Assembly (NCBI GenBank): GCA_959019775.1
Contig: CAUEPS010000005.1
Coordinates: 1 to 64,000, forward strand
Direction of reading: 5' to 3'
Length of the DNA stretch: 64,000 nt
Source of the DNA: an uncultured Collinsella sp.
Lineage (GTDB): Bacteria; Actinomycetota; Coriobacteriia; Coriobacteriales; Coriobacteriaceae
The position numbers and the translations under genes are program-made. The notes beneath the pieces were generated by a model. The model did no database searches and was not told the DNA's origin. It was given only the letters and a program-made list of their open reading frames with translations. Below are positions 8,100 to 16,757 of the stretch, in pieces. Within the stretch, counting starts at the first letter, position 1, and each line of letters opens with the position of its first letter.

Positions 8100-9413
8100 T
8101 TACTCGGCGTCCTTGGCGGTCTCGTCGACCTCGGTCACCTTGGCGTTCTCGACCAGGTGGTCGACGGCCTTGGAGCGACGGATGGACTCGCGAACGGCAG
8201 GCATGCGGCCATCGGCAATGAACTCGGCCTTGGAAGCCTCGACGTCCTTCACGCCGGCCTTCTCGAACTCGGCGTTGATGTCGTCCTCGGTGACCTCGAT
8301 CTTGAGCTCACGGGCGAGAGCGTCGAGCGCCAGGGACTCACGGGCAACGTCGTTGGCCTGCTTGTGCAGGTCGCCGATGAACTGCTCCATGGTCAGGCCG
8401 GAAGCGGGCAGCCAGGTGTCCAGCGTCATGCCGCGGGCAGCGAGGTTGGACAGGAAGTTCTGGCCAAGCTCCTCAAAGACGGACTGCTCGTAGTCGGCGT
8501 CCATCTCGTCGAGCTGCAGGCGCTCGGCGAGAGCGGAGACGCAACGGTTCTCCTTCTCGGCCGGGAGGCGAGAAGCCTTGTCCTGCTCGATCTCGATCTT
8601 AATGGCGTCGCGCATGGCGTCGATGCTGTCGAAGCCAAAGTCGGACTTGACGAGCTCGTCGGTGAGCTCGGGGGTGTTGCGGACCTTGATGCCCTTGACG
8701 GTGACCTCGACGGTGTGGGTCTCGGCCTCCTCGCCCTCCTCGACCTCGTCGGTCCAGGTGACGGTCTTGACGTCGTCGACGTTAGCGCCGATCAGGGCCT
8801 CGTTGAACTCCTTGGGGTTGCTGTCGCTACCGGCGATGAGCATACGGCCCTCGGCGGCGAAGTTGTCGGCGTTCTCGACGGCCTTGAGGTCGACGGTCAC
8901 GTAGTCCTCGGCCTCGACGGCGCGACCCTCGACGTCCTCGAAGGTGGCACGGTAGTTGAGGAGCATCTCGACCTGGTTGTTGATCTCGGACTCGGTGACC
9001 TCCGCGGGAGGCATCTCGATCTCGACGGCGTCGAAGGACGAGAGCTCAGCGGCAGGACGCAGGGAGAACTCGACGGTGTAGGTGTAGTCCTCGTGATCCT
9101 TGGCGAGGTCGAGCTCCTTGTATTCACCGCTCTTGGTGGGGACGATGTCCAGCTCGTTGAGGACGACGGGCTCGTTGGCGGCGATCAGGTCGTTGGTGGC
9201 CTGAGCGAGGGTAGCCTCGGCGCCAAGAGCAGAGTCGATGACCGGACGGGGAGCCTTGCCGGCGCGGAAGCCCGGGAAGCGGTACTTCTTGGCGGTGTCC
9301 TTGTAGGCCTTCTTGATCGCGGCGTCGACGTCGGCGGCCGGGATGGTGACCGTAGCGGTGAGCTTGGCGTCCTTGACGTCAGAAGCGGTGATGTTCAACA
9401 CGTTCCTCCTCAT
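8100..9413 (-). CDS. tig: Trigger factor, ribosome-associated chaperone
   Basis: Binds the ribosome exit tunnel and shields nascent chains; its middle domain is a peptidyl-prolyl isomerase. The 437-aa protein shows the ribosome-docking motif FPGFRAGKAPR near residue 45, a PPIase domain (about 150-240) and a long helical C-terminal domain. The start is ambiguous: ATG 9413 opens MRRNVLNIT, but codons 2-3 themselves read AGGAGG, an ideal ribosome site for GTG 9401 or TTG 9398 (MNITAS, typical of the family's N terminus). I kept the ATG as the outer limit. It heads the tig-clpP-clpX group. Confidence 0.95.
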   Translation of the reverse strand: MRRNVLNITASDVKDAKLTATVTIPAADVDAAIKKAYKDTAKKYRFPGFRAGKAPRPVIDSALGAEATLAQATNDLIAANEPVVLNELDIVPTKSGEYKELDLAKDHEDYTYTVEFSLRPAAELSSFDAVEIEMPPAEVTESEINNQVEMLLNYRATFEDVEGRAVEAEDYVTVDLKAVENADNFAAEGRMLIAGSDSNPKEFNEALIGANVDDVKTVTWTDEVEEGEEAETHTVEVTVKGIKVRNTPELTDELVKSDFGFDSIDAMRDAIKIEIEQDKASRLPAEKENRCVSALAERLQLDEMDADYEQSVFEELGQNFLSNLAARGMTLDTWLPASGLTMEQFIGDLHKQANDVARESLALDALARELKIEVTEDDINAEFEKAGVKDVEASKAEFIADGRMPAVRESIRRSKAVDHLVENAKVTEVDETAKDAE

Positions 9414-9489
9414 ACTGCCCAGCTTATCTGAGGTGCTGGTACCTTTATGCAACAAAGAGTCGCGACGGCCAGGGCCGACGCAGATGCGT

Positions 9490-9573
9490 TGGTGCGGGCG
9501 AAAGGACTCGAACCTTCACGGGAATCCCACCAGAACCTAAATCTGGCGCGTCTACCAATTCCGCCACGCCCGC
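9490..9573 (-). tRNA. tRNA-Leu (anticodon UAG)
   Basis: Cloverleaf with 7-bp acceptor GCGGGCG/CGCCCGC, D arm, anticodon loop ATTTAGG (UAG), a long class II variable arm and a T arm with GTTCGAGTC. The 3' CCA is encoded (9490-9492). Confidence 0.96.
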
Positions 9574-9659
9574 ATGAGCGCACAGACTAGGAATGATAGC
9601 AGATACGAACGGCAAGCGCACGCACACCTTTTACAGGCTCACGACCTCACCACGAGTGC

Positions 9660-9684
9660 AAAAGGCGGGGCGAGTTGCCCCGCC
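9660..9684 (-). terminator. Terminator after the xanthine-dehydrogenase-like operon
   Basis: GC stem GGCGGGGC/GCCCCGCC (9664-9671, 9677-9684) with a 5-nt loop, followed on the minus strand by TTTT. It lies 30 nt behind the stop codon of the upstream gene. Confidence 0.85.
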
Positions 9685-9713
9685 CCGCCCATTACGACTT
9701 GTTCGCTGACCCG

Positions 9714-12545
9714 CTACTCCCCCAGCAGCGCTTTCTCCGGCGTGATCGGCAGCGAGCGGACCTGGTGACCGGTGGCGTGCGCGACGGCCGAGGCCACGGC
9801 AGCGAGCGGCGTGTTGATGACGACCTCGCCGATCGACTTGGCGCCAAACGGGCCCGTCGGCTCGTAGCTCGGCTCAAAGGCCACGCGAATGCTGCCGATG
9901 TCCAGACGCGTGGGCAGCTTGTAGCTCATAAAGTTGCCGGTGCGCAGGCGACCGCGGTCGTCGTGCTCGACGATCTCGTAGAGCGCGTGACCGATGCCCT
10001 GGGCAATGCCGCCCTCGGCCTGGACGCGTGCGAGCGCTTCGTTGATCACGGTGCCGCAGTCGACGGCGGCGGCGTAATCCACCACGGTCACCTTGCCGGT
10101 GGCCTTGTCGACCTCGACCTCGGCAATACCGGCCATAAACGGCGGAGGCGATACGGGCAGGCAGGCAGAGGCGTGCGAGGTCAGCGCGTCGCCGCCCGCG
10201 ATGTTCTTGACACACAGGTTGGCAAAGTCGCGCAACGTAAGGTAGCGACCGCACTCGCGCGCGGCACGCTCGTCGGACAGGCGGACGTACTGACCATCAA
10301 AGACCACATCGGCGACGTCAACGTCCCACATCTGGGCGGCCTTGGCGCAAATCTTCTCGCGCAGCTCGGTCGCGGCGTTCTTGGCGGCAAGGCCCGTCAC
10401 GTACGTGCCCGAGCTCGCGTACGAGCCGGCGTCGAACGGCGACACGTCGGTGTCCACGCCGCGCACCACGATCAGTGAGCTCTCCACGCCCAGCTCCTCG
10501 GCGGCAATCTGCGCCAGGATCGTGTCGACGCCCATGCCGTTATCGGTGGCGCCGGTGCCGATGGTAATGAAGCCGTCCTCTTCCAGGCGCATGTCGATGC
10601 CGCCGATATCCACGTTAGAGATGCCCGAGCCCTGCATGGTGAGCGCGCAGCCCAGGGCGCGAACGCGGTCGCCCAGGTCCACGGCCAGCGGCTTGTCGCG
10701 CCAGCCGATCATGTCCATCGCGCGCAGCAGGCAACGGTCGAGCGCGCAGGCGTTGAGCTTCTCGTTGTAGTACTGCGGCATGGTCTCGCCCTCGCGCACG
10801 ATGTTCTTAAGGCGCAGCTCGGCGGGGTCCATGTGCAGCATGTCGGCGAGCTCGTTGACGGCACTCTCCACGGCAAACTGGCCCTGAGTGGCACCGTAAC
10901 CGCGATACGCGCCGCCGCGGTTGGTGTTGGTGTAGACGGCGTCCCAGCTAAAGCGGCTCGCCTTCATGTGGTTGTAGATGGGCAGGCTCTTGTGGCCCGA
11001 AAGGCCGATCGTCGTGGTAGCGTGCTCGCCATACGCTCCGGCGTTGGACAGCGTATGCAGATCGATGGCCGTGATGGTGCCGTCGTTCATGGCGCCCAGC
11101 TTAACGGTCATCTGCATCTGGTGGCGCGAGTTGCCCGCAGTAATGGTCTCCTCGCGGGTGTAGCAGCAGTAGCTCGGACGGCCGGTCTTCTGCGTCACAA
11201 ACGCAACGAAGATCTCGCAGCAGCCCGTCTGCTTAGAGCCAAAGCCGCCACCGATGCGCGGCTTAATGACCTGCACCTGCGACTGCGAGATATCGAGCGA
11301 CTGCGCGACCATGCGGCGCACGTGGAAGGGCACCTGCGTGGAGGTGGTCACCGAGATACGCCCGAACGCGTCGGTCGTCGCGAAGGCGCGGAAGGTTTCC
11401 ATGGGCGCGGTCTGCGTGGCCTGGCTGGTGTAGGTGCGCTCAAAGACGATGTCGCTCTGGGCGAACGCCTCGTCGAGGTTGCCAAAATCGCTGGTACCGC
11501 TGCACACCAGGTTGCGGGGCACGTCGCCGCCCTGCGGGAACATAAAGGTCACGTCGCCCTCGGGGTGAACCACGATGTCGTTATCGAGTGCCTGGGTAAA
11601 GTCGAGCAGCGGCTCAAGCACCTCATAGTCGACCTTGATGAGCTTGAGCGCCTTGTCGGCGGCCTCCTCGGTCTCGGCAGCGACAATCGCCACCTCCTCG
11701 TTTTGATAGCGCACGAGGTTCTCGAGGATCAGGCGGTCGTAGGGACTCGGCTGCGGATAGCTCTGGCCGGCAATGGTAAAGCGGCGCTTGGGCACGTCCT
11801 CGTAGGTGTAGACGCCCACAACGCCGGGCACCTTCAGGGCGCGCGAGGTGTCGATAGAGCGGATCTTGGCGCGAGCATACGGGCTGCGCTTGAGTTTGAC
11901 GATGAGCGCGCCGGCGGGCACCATATCGCCGGTGTAGACCGGACGACCCTTGAGCAGGGCCTTCGAATCCTTCTTGGGCTGCTTGTGGGTGATTTGCTTG
12001 TACGAGACGCCATCGCAGCTGGTGTCGTTGACCGGTAGCTCGGGCATCTCAAAGCCAACCTGCACGCCAGACTCGTTGAGGAAGCGCACGATGGCGCGCA
12101 GCTGACTCTCGTAGCCGCTGCAACGGCAGAGGTTGCCGGCAAGCTGGCGCGAGAGCTCCTCGCGCGTGGCGACGAGGCTCGGGTCCTCCTTGGCGGAGCG
12201 GGCGAGCGCCAGCACGTTCATGATGAGGCCGGGGGCGCAAAAACCGCACTGCTCGGCGCCTTCGGCAGCCATAGCGCGGGCAAGCGCCTCGGACTCGGAC
12301 TTAAGGCCCTCAAGTGTGGTGATGGAGCGGCCCTCGACGCGCGCGGCGGGAACCGAGCAGCTCAGAACCGGGTCGCCGTCGAGCCACACCGTGCACAGGC
12401 CGCAGTTGGTGGTTTCGCAGGCACAGCGCACCGACGCGCAGCCCTGCTCGCGCAGCAGCGCAAAGAGCATGGTGTCGGGGGCAATCTGAACCTTGACCTT
12501 ACGGCCGTTGAGCGTAAAGGAAAGATCGATGAGTTTGGCAGCCAT
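9714..12545 (-). CDS. xdhD: Xanthine-dehydrogenase-type molybdenum hydroxylase, fused 2Fe-2S and Mo subunits
   Basis: Hydroxylates a purine-like heterocycle with water as oxygen donor. The 943-aa protein fuses an N-terminal [2Fe-2S] domain (CASVRCACETTNCGLC near residue 35), a second [2Fe-2S] domain (CGFCAPG near 98, CRCSGY near 138) and a large molybdopterin domain with GGGFGSKQ near 440 and the catalytic Glu in GAKSIGE near 905. This fusion and length match the E. coli XdhD (YgfN) type rather than three-subunit XdhABC. The start codon overlaps the stop of the FAD-subunit gene upstream (TAATG), so they are coupled. The presence of selD, yedF and two DUF3343 genes in the window suggests, but does not prove, that it carries a labile selenium ligand. 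True substrate unknown. Confidence 0.9.
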   Translation of the reverse strand: MAAKLIDLSFTLNGRKVKVQIAPDTMLFALLREQGCASVRCACETTNCGLCTVWLDGDPVLSCSVPAARVEGRSITTLEGLKSESEALARAMAAEGAEQCGFCAPGLIMNVLALARSAKEDPSLVATREELSRQLAGNLCRCSGYESQLRAIVRFLNESGVQVGFEMPELPVNDTSCDGVSYKQITHKQPKKDSKALLKGRPVYTGDMVPAGALIVKLKRSPYARAKIRSIDTSRALKVPGVVGVYTYEDVPKRRFTIAGQSYPQPSPYDRLILENLVRYQNEEVAIVAAETEEAADKALKLIKVDYEVLEPLLDFTQALDNDIVVHPEGDVTFMFPQGGDVPRNLVCSGTSDFGNLDEAFAQSDIVFERTYTSQATQTAPMETFRAFATTDAFGRISVTTSTQVPFHVRRMVAQSLDISQSQVQVIKPRIGGGFGSKQTGCCEIFVAFVTQKTGRPSYCCYTREETITAGNSRHQMQMTVKLGAMNDGTITAIDLHTLSNAGAYGEHATTTIGLSGHKSLPIYNHMKASRFSWDAVYTNTNRGGAYRGYGATQGQFAVESAVNELADMLHMDPAELRLKNIVREGETMPQYYNEKLNACALDRCLLRAMDMIGWRDKPLAVDLGDRVRALGCALTMQGSGISNVDIGGIDMRLEEDGFITIGTGATDNGMGVDTILAQIAAEELGVESSLIVVRGVDTDVSPFDAGSYASSGTYVTGLAAKNAATELREKICAKAAQMWDVDVADVVFDGQYVRLSDERAARECGRYLTLRDFANLCVKNIAGGDALTSHASACLPVSPPPFMAGIAEVEVDKATGKVTVVDYAAAVDCGTVINEALARVQAEGGIAQGIGHALYEIVEHDDRGRLRTGNFMSYKLPTRLDIGSIRVAFEPSYEPTGPFGAKSIGEVVINTPLAAVASAVAHATGHQVRSLPITPEKALLGE

Positions 12546-13459
12546 TAGCGCACCTCGCTAGAATCGACGCCGGGCACGCGGCGGCAGGAATACTCGTCCG
12601 TGGCAAACTTAGGAATCTGCACGCACTCGAGCTCGCGGGCAAGCGCGGCCGAAAGCTCGATGCCGGCGGCGCGGCGCACGGCCTGGACGGCGAGCGGTGC
12701 CGAGATGCGACGACGGTACTCGGCCGAGCCCCACAGGTTGGTGCCGTAACTCAGCGCGCGTACGGACGCGGCCAGGGCACGCAGCTCGTCCTCGGAAGGC
12801 TGCCCGGCGGTAAGGCCGCATGCCTCGCCCTGCAGCAGGGTCGCACGCAACGGGCGGGCACCCACGGTGACGTGCCAGGAGTTGTCCCACCAGGCGGCGG
12901 TGACATTGAGCGAGGGGAAGTCGGTCGCGGCCTTGCGCACGGCCTCGTAACTTGCGCGGTAGTCGTGCTTAACGACCACGACGTGCTCGATCACGTCGCG
13001 CATGTAGTCCATGTCCACGAACTCGACGAGCGGCACGCGGCCGGCACCCGTCAGCTCAACGTACGAATCGAGCGCCAAAAATGCCGAGAGCACGTCCGAG
13101 AAACCAAAGCGGCCGTAGATGCTGCCGCCCACCGTGGCGGTATTGCGCAGCTGCACGCCCACGATGTCGTGGACGGCGAACTCAAAGACATTGTTGACAA
13201 GCGCGTTGAGTCCGACATGACGCTCGAGCTGGCGCAGGGTGCACATGGCTCCGATGCGAAACTCGGTCTCGGTCTCCTCGATCTGATCGAGTCCACAGGC
13301 CGAAAGGTCAATCGCCGTCGCCACACGACGCGAACCCAGACGCATCCAGATGCCGCCGCCCACAATCTTGTTGTTGCGGTTTTTCTGCAAGAGCTCATAG
13401 GCTTCGGCCGCGTTTCCAACACGGACGTAGGTACCGAACTTGAGCACGTTCTCCCCCAT
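12545..13459 (-). CDS. FAD-binding subunit of the molybdenum hydroxylase
   Basis: Electron-transfer partner of the downstream XdhD-like protein, of the CoxM/XdhB/YgfM family. The 304-aa protein has the FAD-binding stretches IVGGGIWMRLG near residue 33 and TVGGSIYGRFGFSD near 110 (family pattern GGxxxxR and TxGG). It is coupled to the downstream gene through TAATG. Start ATG 13459 has only GAAGAG upstream; codons 2-4 read GGGGAG, so initiation at the GTG of codon 5 (13447) is a possible alternative. A family A palindrome lies about 80 bp upstream in the promoter region. Confidence 0.88.
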   Translation of the reverse strand: MGENVLKFGTYVRVGNAAEAYELLQKNRNNKIVGGGIWMRLGSRRVATAIDLSACGLDQIEETETEFRIGAMCTLRQLERHVGLNALVNNVFEFAVHDIVGVQLRNTATVGGSIYGRFGFSDVLSAFLALDSYVELTGAGRVPLVEFVDMDYMRDVIEHVVVVKHDYRASYEAVRKAATDFPSLNVTAAWWDNSWHVTVGARPLRATLLQGEACGLTAGQPSEDELRALAASVRALSYGTNLWGSAEYRRRISAPLAVQAVRRAAGIELSAALARELECVQIPKFATDEYSCRRVPGVDSSEVR

Positions 13460-13539
13460 CTCTTCACTTGTCCAGTACTTTTAAGTTTACCAAACGAGGG
13501 GCCGCACACCGTTTTAGGACAAAATCCACCCACCCATCC

Positions 13540-13612
13540 ATAACTTGCGGTGAAATACGGACTGATTAGCCGTTCTGGGACGCTAAACAGTCCGTATTTC
13601 ACCGCAAGTTAT
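13540..13612. repeat. Long palindromic repeat, family A copy 2
   Basis: Perfect 25-bp arms (13540-13564 and 13588-13612) with core CTTGCGGTGAAATACGGACTG, plus TTAGC/GCTAA further in. Compared with copy 1, the outer base and the inner stem differ but both arms change together. It sits between the gdhA terminator and the start of the molybdenum-hydroxylase operon. Confidence 0.9.
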
Positions 13613-13634
13613 GAAGAGTCCTCCGGGATAGAAA

Positions 13635-13662
13635 AGGCTCCCAGCCGGATAGCTGGGAGCCT
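13635..13662 (-). terminator. Terminator after gdhA
   Basis: Perfect 11-bp stem AGGCTCCCAGC/GCTGGGAGCCT with a 6-nt loop; the minus strand continues TTTTC. It lies 27 nt behind the gdhA stop. Confidence 0.85.
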
Positions 13663-13688
13663 CATCACATGCTATGTCGAGCGAAGAT

Positions 13689-15044
13689 TTAGCAGACGCC
13701 CTGGGCGAGCATGGCGTCGGCAACCTTCAGGAAGCCGGCGATGTTGGCGCCCATGACAAAGTTGCCCTCCTGGCCATACTCCTTGGCGGTGTCGTCCACG
13801 TTGTGGAACATGCCGCGCATGAGCTGCTCGAGCTTGCCGTCGACCTCCTCGAAGGTCCAGGACAGGTGCTCGGCGTTCTGGCTCATCTCCAGGCCGGACA
13901 CGAGCACGCCACCGGCGTTGGCAGCCTTACCGGGCATAAAGGCGACGCCGTTCTCCTGGAAGTAGGTCGTGGCCTCGATGGTCGTGGGCATGTTCGCGCC
14001 CTCGCCGACCACCTTGCAGCCGTTGGCGACGAGCGCCTGGGCGTCCTCGAGCAGCAGCGTGTTCTCGCGAGCGCAGGGCAGCGCGATGTCGCAGGGCAGC
14101 TGCCACACGCCGCGGCCGTCGCCCTCGTGCCACACGGCGTTGGGCTTCTCGTCAACGTACATGGCGAGCGTGACGCCCTTGTCGTGGCCGGAGCGCTTCT
14201 TGTTGTAGACGTGCTCGAGCACGGTGTAGTCGATGCCGTCGGGATCCTCGACCCAGCCATGGGTGTCGGAGCAGGCAAGCACCTTGCCGCCGAGCTGGGC
14301 GACCTTCTGGACCGCGTAGATGGCGACGTTACCGGAGCCGTGAACGACGACGTTCTTGCCCTCGAAGGAGTCGCCGCGGCTCTTGAGGTACTCGTCCACA
14401 AAGTAGGCCAGGCCGTAGCCGGTAGCCTCGGTACGGGCGAGCGAGCCGCCAAAGGAGAGACCCTTGCCGGTAAGAACGCCGGTCCACTCGTTGGTCAGGC
14501 GCTTGTACTGACCGAACAGGTAGGCAACCTCGCGGCCGCCAACGCCCAGGTCGCCGGCGGGAACGTCGGTGTTGGGGCCAATGTGGCGATAGAGCTCGGT
14601 CATGAAGGACTGGCAGAAGTGCATGATCTCGTTGTTGGACTTGCCCTTGGGGTCAAAGTCGGAGCCGCCCTTGCCGCCGCCCATGGGAAGGGTGGTCAGG
14701 CTGTTCTTGAGGATCTGCTCCAGGCCCAGGAACTTGAGCATACCCAGGGTGACCGTCGGGTTAAAGCGCAGGCCGCCCTTGTAGGGCCCAATGGCAGAGT
14801 TGAACTCGACGCGGTAGCCGCGGTTGACCTGGACCTTACCCTGGTCGTCGACCCAGGGAACACGGAACATGACGATGCGCTCGGGCTCGACGAGGCGCTC
14901 AAGCAGGGCGGCCTCCTCGTACTCGGGGTGGGCGTCGAGCGCCGGCTGGATGGTGCCGAGGATCTCGGTCGCGGCCTGGATGAACTCAGGCTGCTCGGGA
15001 TAGCGGGCCTTGAGCTCGTCGAGAACTTTCTGCGTGTAGCTCAT
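13689..15044 (-). CDS. gdhA: Glutamate dehydrogenase (hexameric, probably NADP-specific)
   Basis: Interconverts glutamate with 2-oxoglutarate and ammonium. The 451-aa protein is of the small hexameric class: the catalytic stretch PMGGGKGGSDFDPKGK near residue 120, RTEATGYG near 205, and a Rossmann nucleotide-binding region GSGNVA near 238. ATG 15044 has GGAGGAAGC upstream. It stands alone, with its own terminator and about 250 bp of upstream sequence. NADP preference is inferred from overall family resemblance only. Confidence 0.95.
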   Translation of the reverse strand: MSYTQKVLDELKARYPEQPEFIQAATEILGTIQPALDAHPEYEEAALLERLVEPERIVMFRVPWVDDQGKVQVNRGYRVEFNSAIGPYKGGLRFNPTVTLGMLKFLGLEQILKNSLTTLPMGGGKGGSDFDPKGKSNNEIMHFCQSFMTELYRHIGPNTDVPAGDLGVGGREVAYLFGQYKRLTNEWTGVLTGKGLSFGGSLARTEATGYGLAYFVDEYLKSRGDSFEGKNVVVHGSGNVAIYAVQKVAQLGGKVLACSDTHGWVEDPDGIDYTVLEHVYNKKRSGHDKGVTLAMYVDEKPNAVWHEGDGRGVWQLPCDIALPCARENTLLLEDAQALVANGCKVVGEGANMPTTIEATTYFQENGVAFMPGKAANAGGVLVSGLEMSQNAEHLSWTFEEVDGKLEQLMRGMFHNVDDTAKEYGQEGNFVMGANIAGFLKVADAMLAQGVC

Positions 15045-15260
15045 GCTTCCTCCAATTGATGGAAAAGAAAAATGTCAGTCGCGACACCCCATGCGCCGCG
15101 AGCTTTATCGAGTATGGATAATATCGCACTGTTGCAGCAAAGTTTCGCATAAGCCGACGAGCAGATGTTTCGTTTTGATTACGATGCAGGTAGATGCGTT
15201 TTTGAGTGCCTGACGTGCAAAACCTGTGTTTCAAACCTGTTTCGTCCACGTGTTCCAAAC

Positions 15261-15293
15261 CACCACATTGGGGACAGGCACCTTTGTGGCGGT
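15261..15293. repeat. Short imperfect hairpin, REP-like
   Basis: CACCACA/TGTGGCGGTG arms around GGGGACAGGCACC. The central GGGACAG resembles the cores of the family A repeats (GGGACTG) and of the palindrome at 58089. It lies just behind the DUF3343 gene. The other sequence between 15045 and 15301 is the gdhA upstream region, where I could not settle on promoter boxes. Confidence 0.5.
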
Positions 15294-15301
15294 GTGGGTG
15301 G

Positions 15302-15697
15302 TTAGAGAACGAGCTGATGGTAGTCGGCGGGGGTTATGCGGCCTTCGGTGGCAGCGCGGAAGGCGGCGAGGGCATCGCCGGAGAACGGCATGGCCCAGCA
15401 CAGCCCGCAGCCGGCGGTGATGGAGCCAGGCAGCGGCATGATGCGCCCGGGCACACCGGCGGCAAGGCACAGTTGCTCGCATTCCATCACATCGAAGGTG
15501 CTGTCAAAAGACACGATAATCTTGCGCTCGTGGTCGAGGGCATCTCCGGATGGGCCGTCGCGATGTGCCTCACGATACGCCGCGGCGGCCGCTTCCTCTT
15601 CGGCAGTATGTCCACAGCCACCGCAACCGCAGGTGCAAGGCTCGGACCCATCGCAAGTGCAAGGTTCCCCGGTATCGGGGCAAATATCATGTGACAC
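15302..15697 (-). CDS. DUF3343 putative Se/S carrier protein with a Cys-rich N terminus
   Basis: The C-terminal half (about residues 55-131) is a DUF3343 domain, a small fold linked to selenium and sulfur trafficking: SFDSTFDVMECEQLC, then GRIMPLPGSITAGCGLCWAM. The N-terminal 30 residues hold seven cysteines (positions 6, 13, 15, 21, 23, 25, 28 from this start) in short CxC-type repeats, perhaps a metal or selenium/zinc knuckle. GTG 15697 is supported by GGGAG 5 nt upstream; ATG 15712 and 15724 are in-frame alternatives with poor sites. It is immediately downstream of mobA on the same strand. A second, shorter DUF3343 gene is at 43475. Function is inferred from family and context. Confidence 0.75.
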   Translation of the reverse strand: MSHDICPDTGEPCTCDGSEPCTCGCGGCGHTAEEEAAAAAYREAHRDGPSGDALDHERKIIVSFDSTFDVMECEQLCLAAGVPGRIMPLPGSITAGCGLCWAMPFSGDALAAFRAATEGRITPADYHQLVL

Positions 15698-15726
15698 GGT
15701 ATCTCCCGTCATTGATGTGTGCAAAT

Positions 15727-16359
15727 CTAGGCGAGCAACTCGGCCGCCGCAAACTCCTCGGGTGTATTGACGTTTTCGAAGCAGAGCGTCGAGCCTGCGA
15801 CCTCGACAATCTGAGGCTCGTCCAAATACCCGGCGTTCACCCGGTCGATCAGGCAGCGAATGCGCTGACGGTCACCGGCGAGCAGCTCGTAAGCAATCGG
15901 CGCGCAGGTCTCACGGCGCCAGACGGCGCAAAGCGGCTCAATGCCACGCTCCTCGCGCGGCACGAATACATCGAGCGCCTCGGCCTCAACATGATCGGCA
16001 AGCGCGCCGATGAGCTCCGGCGAGACAAACGGCATATCGCAGGCGACGATCGCCACGAGCGGCAATCGGGCCGCGGCCAACGAGCTCGCGATGCCACGCA
16101 TGGCGCCTGCCGAGCCTTCAAGGTCCGCCACCACACGCGGCACCAGGCCGCCAAACGTGCGCTCCTCAAGATAGGCAAGCTCGCTGGGACGCGATGTCGT
16201 CACGACCAACTCGCCGGCAACTGGCGCCAGCCGGCCCAGCACGCGCTCGATGAGCGGCTCGCCGCAAAACGCCATGCGCGACTTATCGCAGCCCATGCGC
16301 GAGGACAGCCCGCCCGCCTGGACGACACAAGAAAGATTGGCCCGTCTTACGGTAGTCAT
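15727..16359 (-). CDS. mobA: Molybdenum cofactor guanylyltransferase
   Basis: Attaches GMP from GTP to Mo-molybdopterin, giving the bis-MGD cofactor that formate dehydrogenase needs. The 210-aa protein has the nucleotidyltransferase signature QAGGLSSRMGCDK near residue 14, VACDMPFVSPE near 105 and CAVWRRE near 145. Length is normal. ATG 16359 was chosen because it places the signature at the usual distance from the N terminus; upstream in-frame ATGs (such as 16377) fall in the region behind the tRNA-Sec terminator. It lies between selC and the DUF3343 gene, which fits a molybdenum/selenium locus. Confidence 0.9.
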   Translation of the reverse strand: MTTVRRANLSCVVQAGGLSSRMGCDKSRMAFCGEPLIERVLGRLAPVAGELVVTTSRPSELAYLEERTFGGLVPRVVADLEGSAGAMRGIASSLAAARLPLVAIVACDMPFVSPELIGALADHVEAEALDVFVPREERGIEPLCAVWRRETCAPIAYELLAGDRQRIRCLIDRVNAGYLDEPQIVEVAGSTLCFENVNTPEEFAAAELLA

Positions 16360-16449
16360 ACGGCAAAACACCCCCATCGGCACATTCAAAACCCGGTGCA
16401 CGAAGCTAAATACCGCCGCCGAAATAGCGGCGCTACGAAAAGCTCGTGC

Positions 16450-16505
16450 AAAAACAAAACAGCGCCTTTGCGGCACGCAGCAAGACCGCGAGCACAAAAG
16501 CGCTG
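16450..16505 (-). terminator. Probable terminator after tRNA-Sec
   Basis: CAGCGC/GCGCTG arms (16460-16465, 16500-16505) with a long loop, followed on the minus strand by TTTTGTTTTT. It lies 9 nt behind the tRNA 3' end. Confidence 0.6.
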
Positions 16506-16513
16506 GTAGCGTA

Positions 16514-16610
16514 TGGCGGGAACGTATGTGAATCGAACACATCCAAGACGTTTTGCACGCCTCGCAACGGTTTTGAGGACCGCGGAGCCCACCGGAGCCC
16601 ATCCGTTCCC
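16514..16610 (-). tRNA. selC: tRNA-Sec (anticodon UCA)
   Basis: About 97 nt with encoded CCA (16514-16516). The acceptor stem is GGGAACG/CGTTCCC with an eighth G-A position, the D arm contains the CTCCGGTGGG stretch resembling E. coli selC, the anticodon loop is CCTCAAA (UCA), the variable arm is long, and the T arm is ATGTG-TTCGATT-CACAT. It reads UGA and is charged by SerRS then SelA. It is placed between mobA and selB, so the tRNA and its elongation factor are neighbours. Confidence 0.95.
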
Positions 16611-16666
16611 AAGTGCGGCGGTATTTTACCAAACCGACAGGCCCCATCCCAAAAAGACAAGCAAGA

Positions 16667-16733
16667 AGTTGCGGTGGAATAGTTCCTGTATTTGCTGCCA
16701 AAGCCTCCAAATAGGAACTATTTCACCGCAACT
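16667..16733. repeat. Long palindromic repeat, family A copy 3
   Basis: Outer arms AGTTGCGGTG and complement, inner core AATAGTTCCT/AGGAACTATT, with one mismatch (GTGGAAT against ATTTCAC). It lies between the selB stop codon and tRNA-Sec. Confidence 0.88.
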
Positions 16734-16757
16734 GATGAGGTGGGGCGGGTGACCGGC

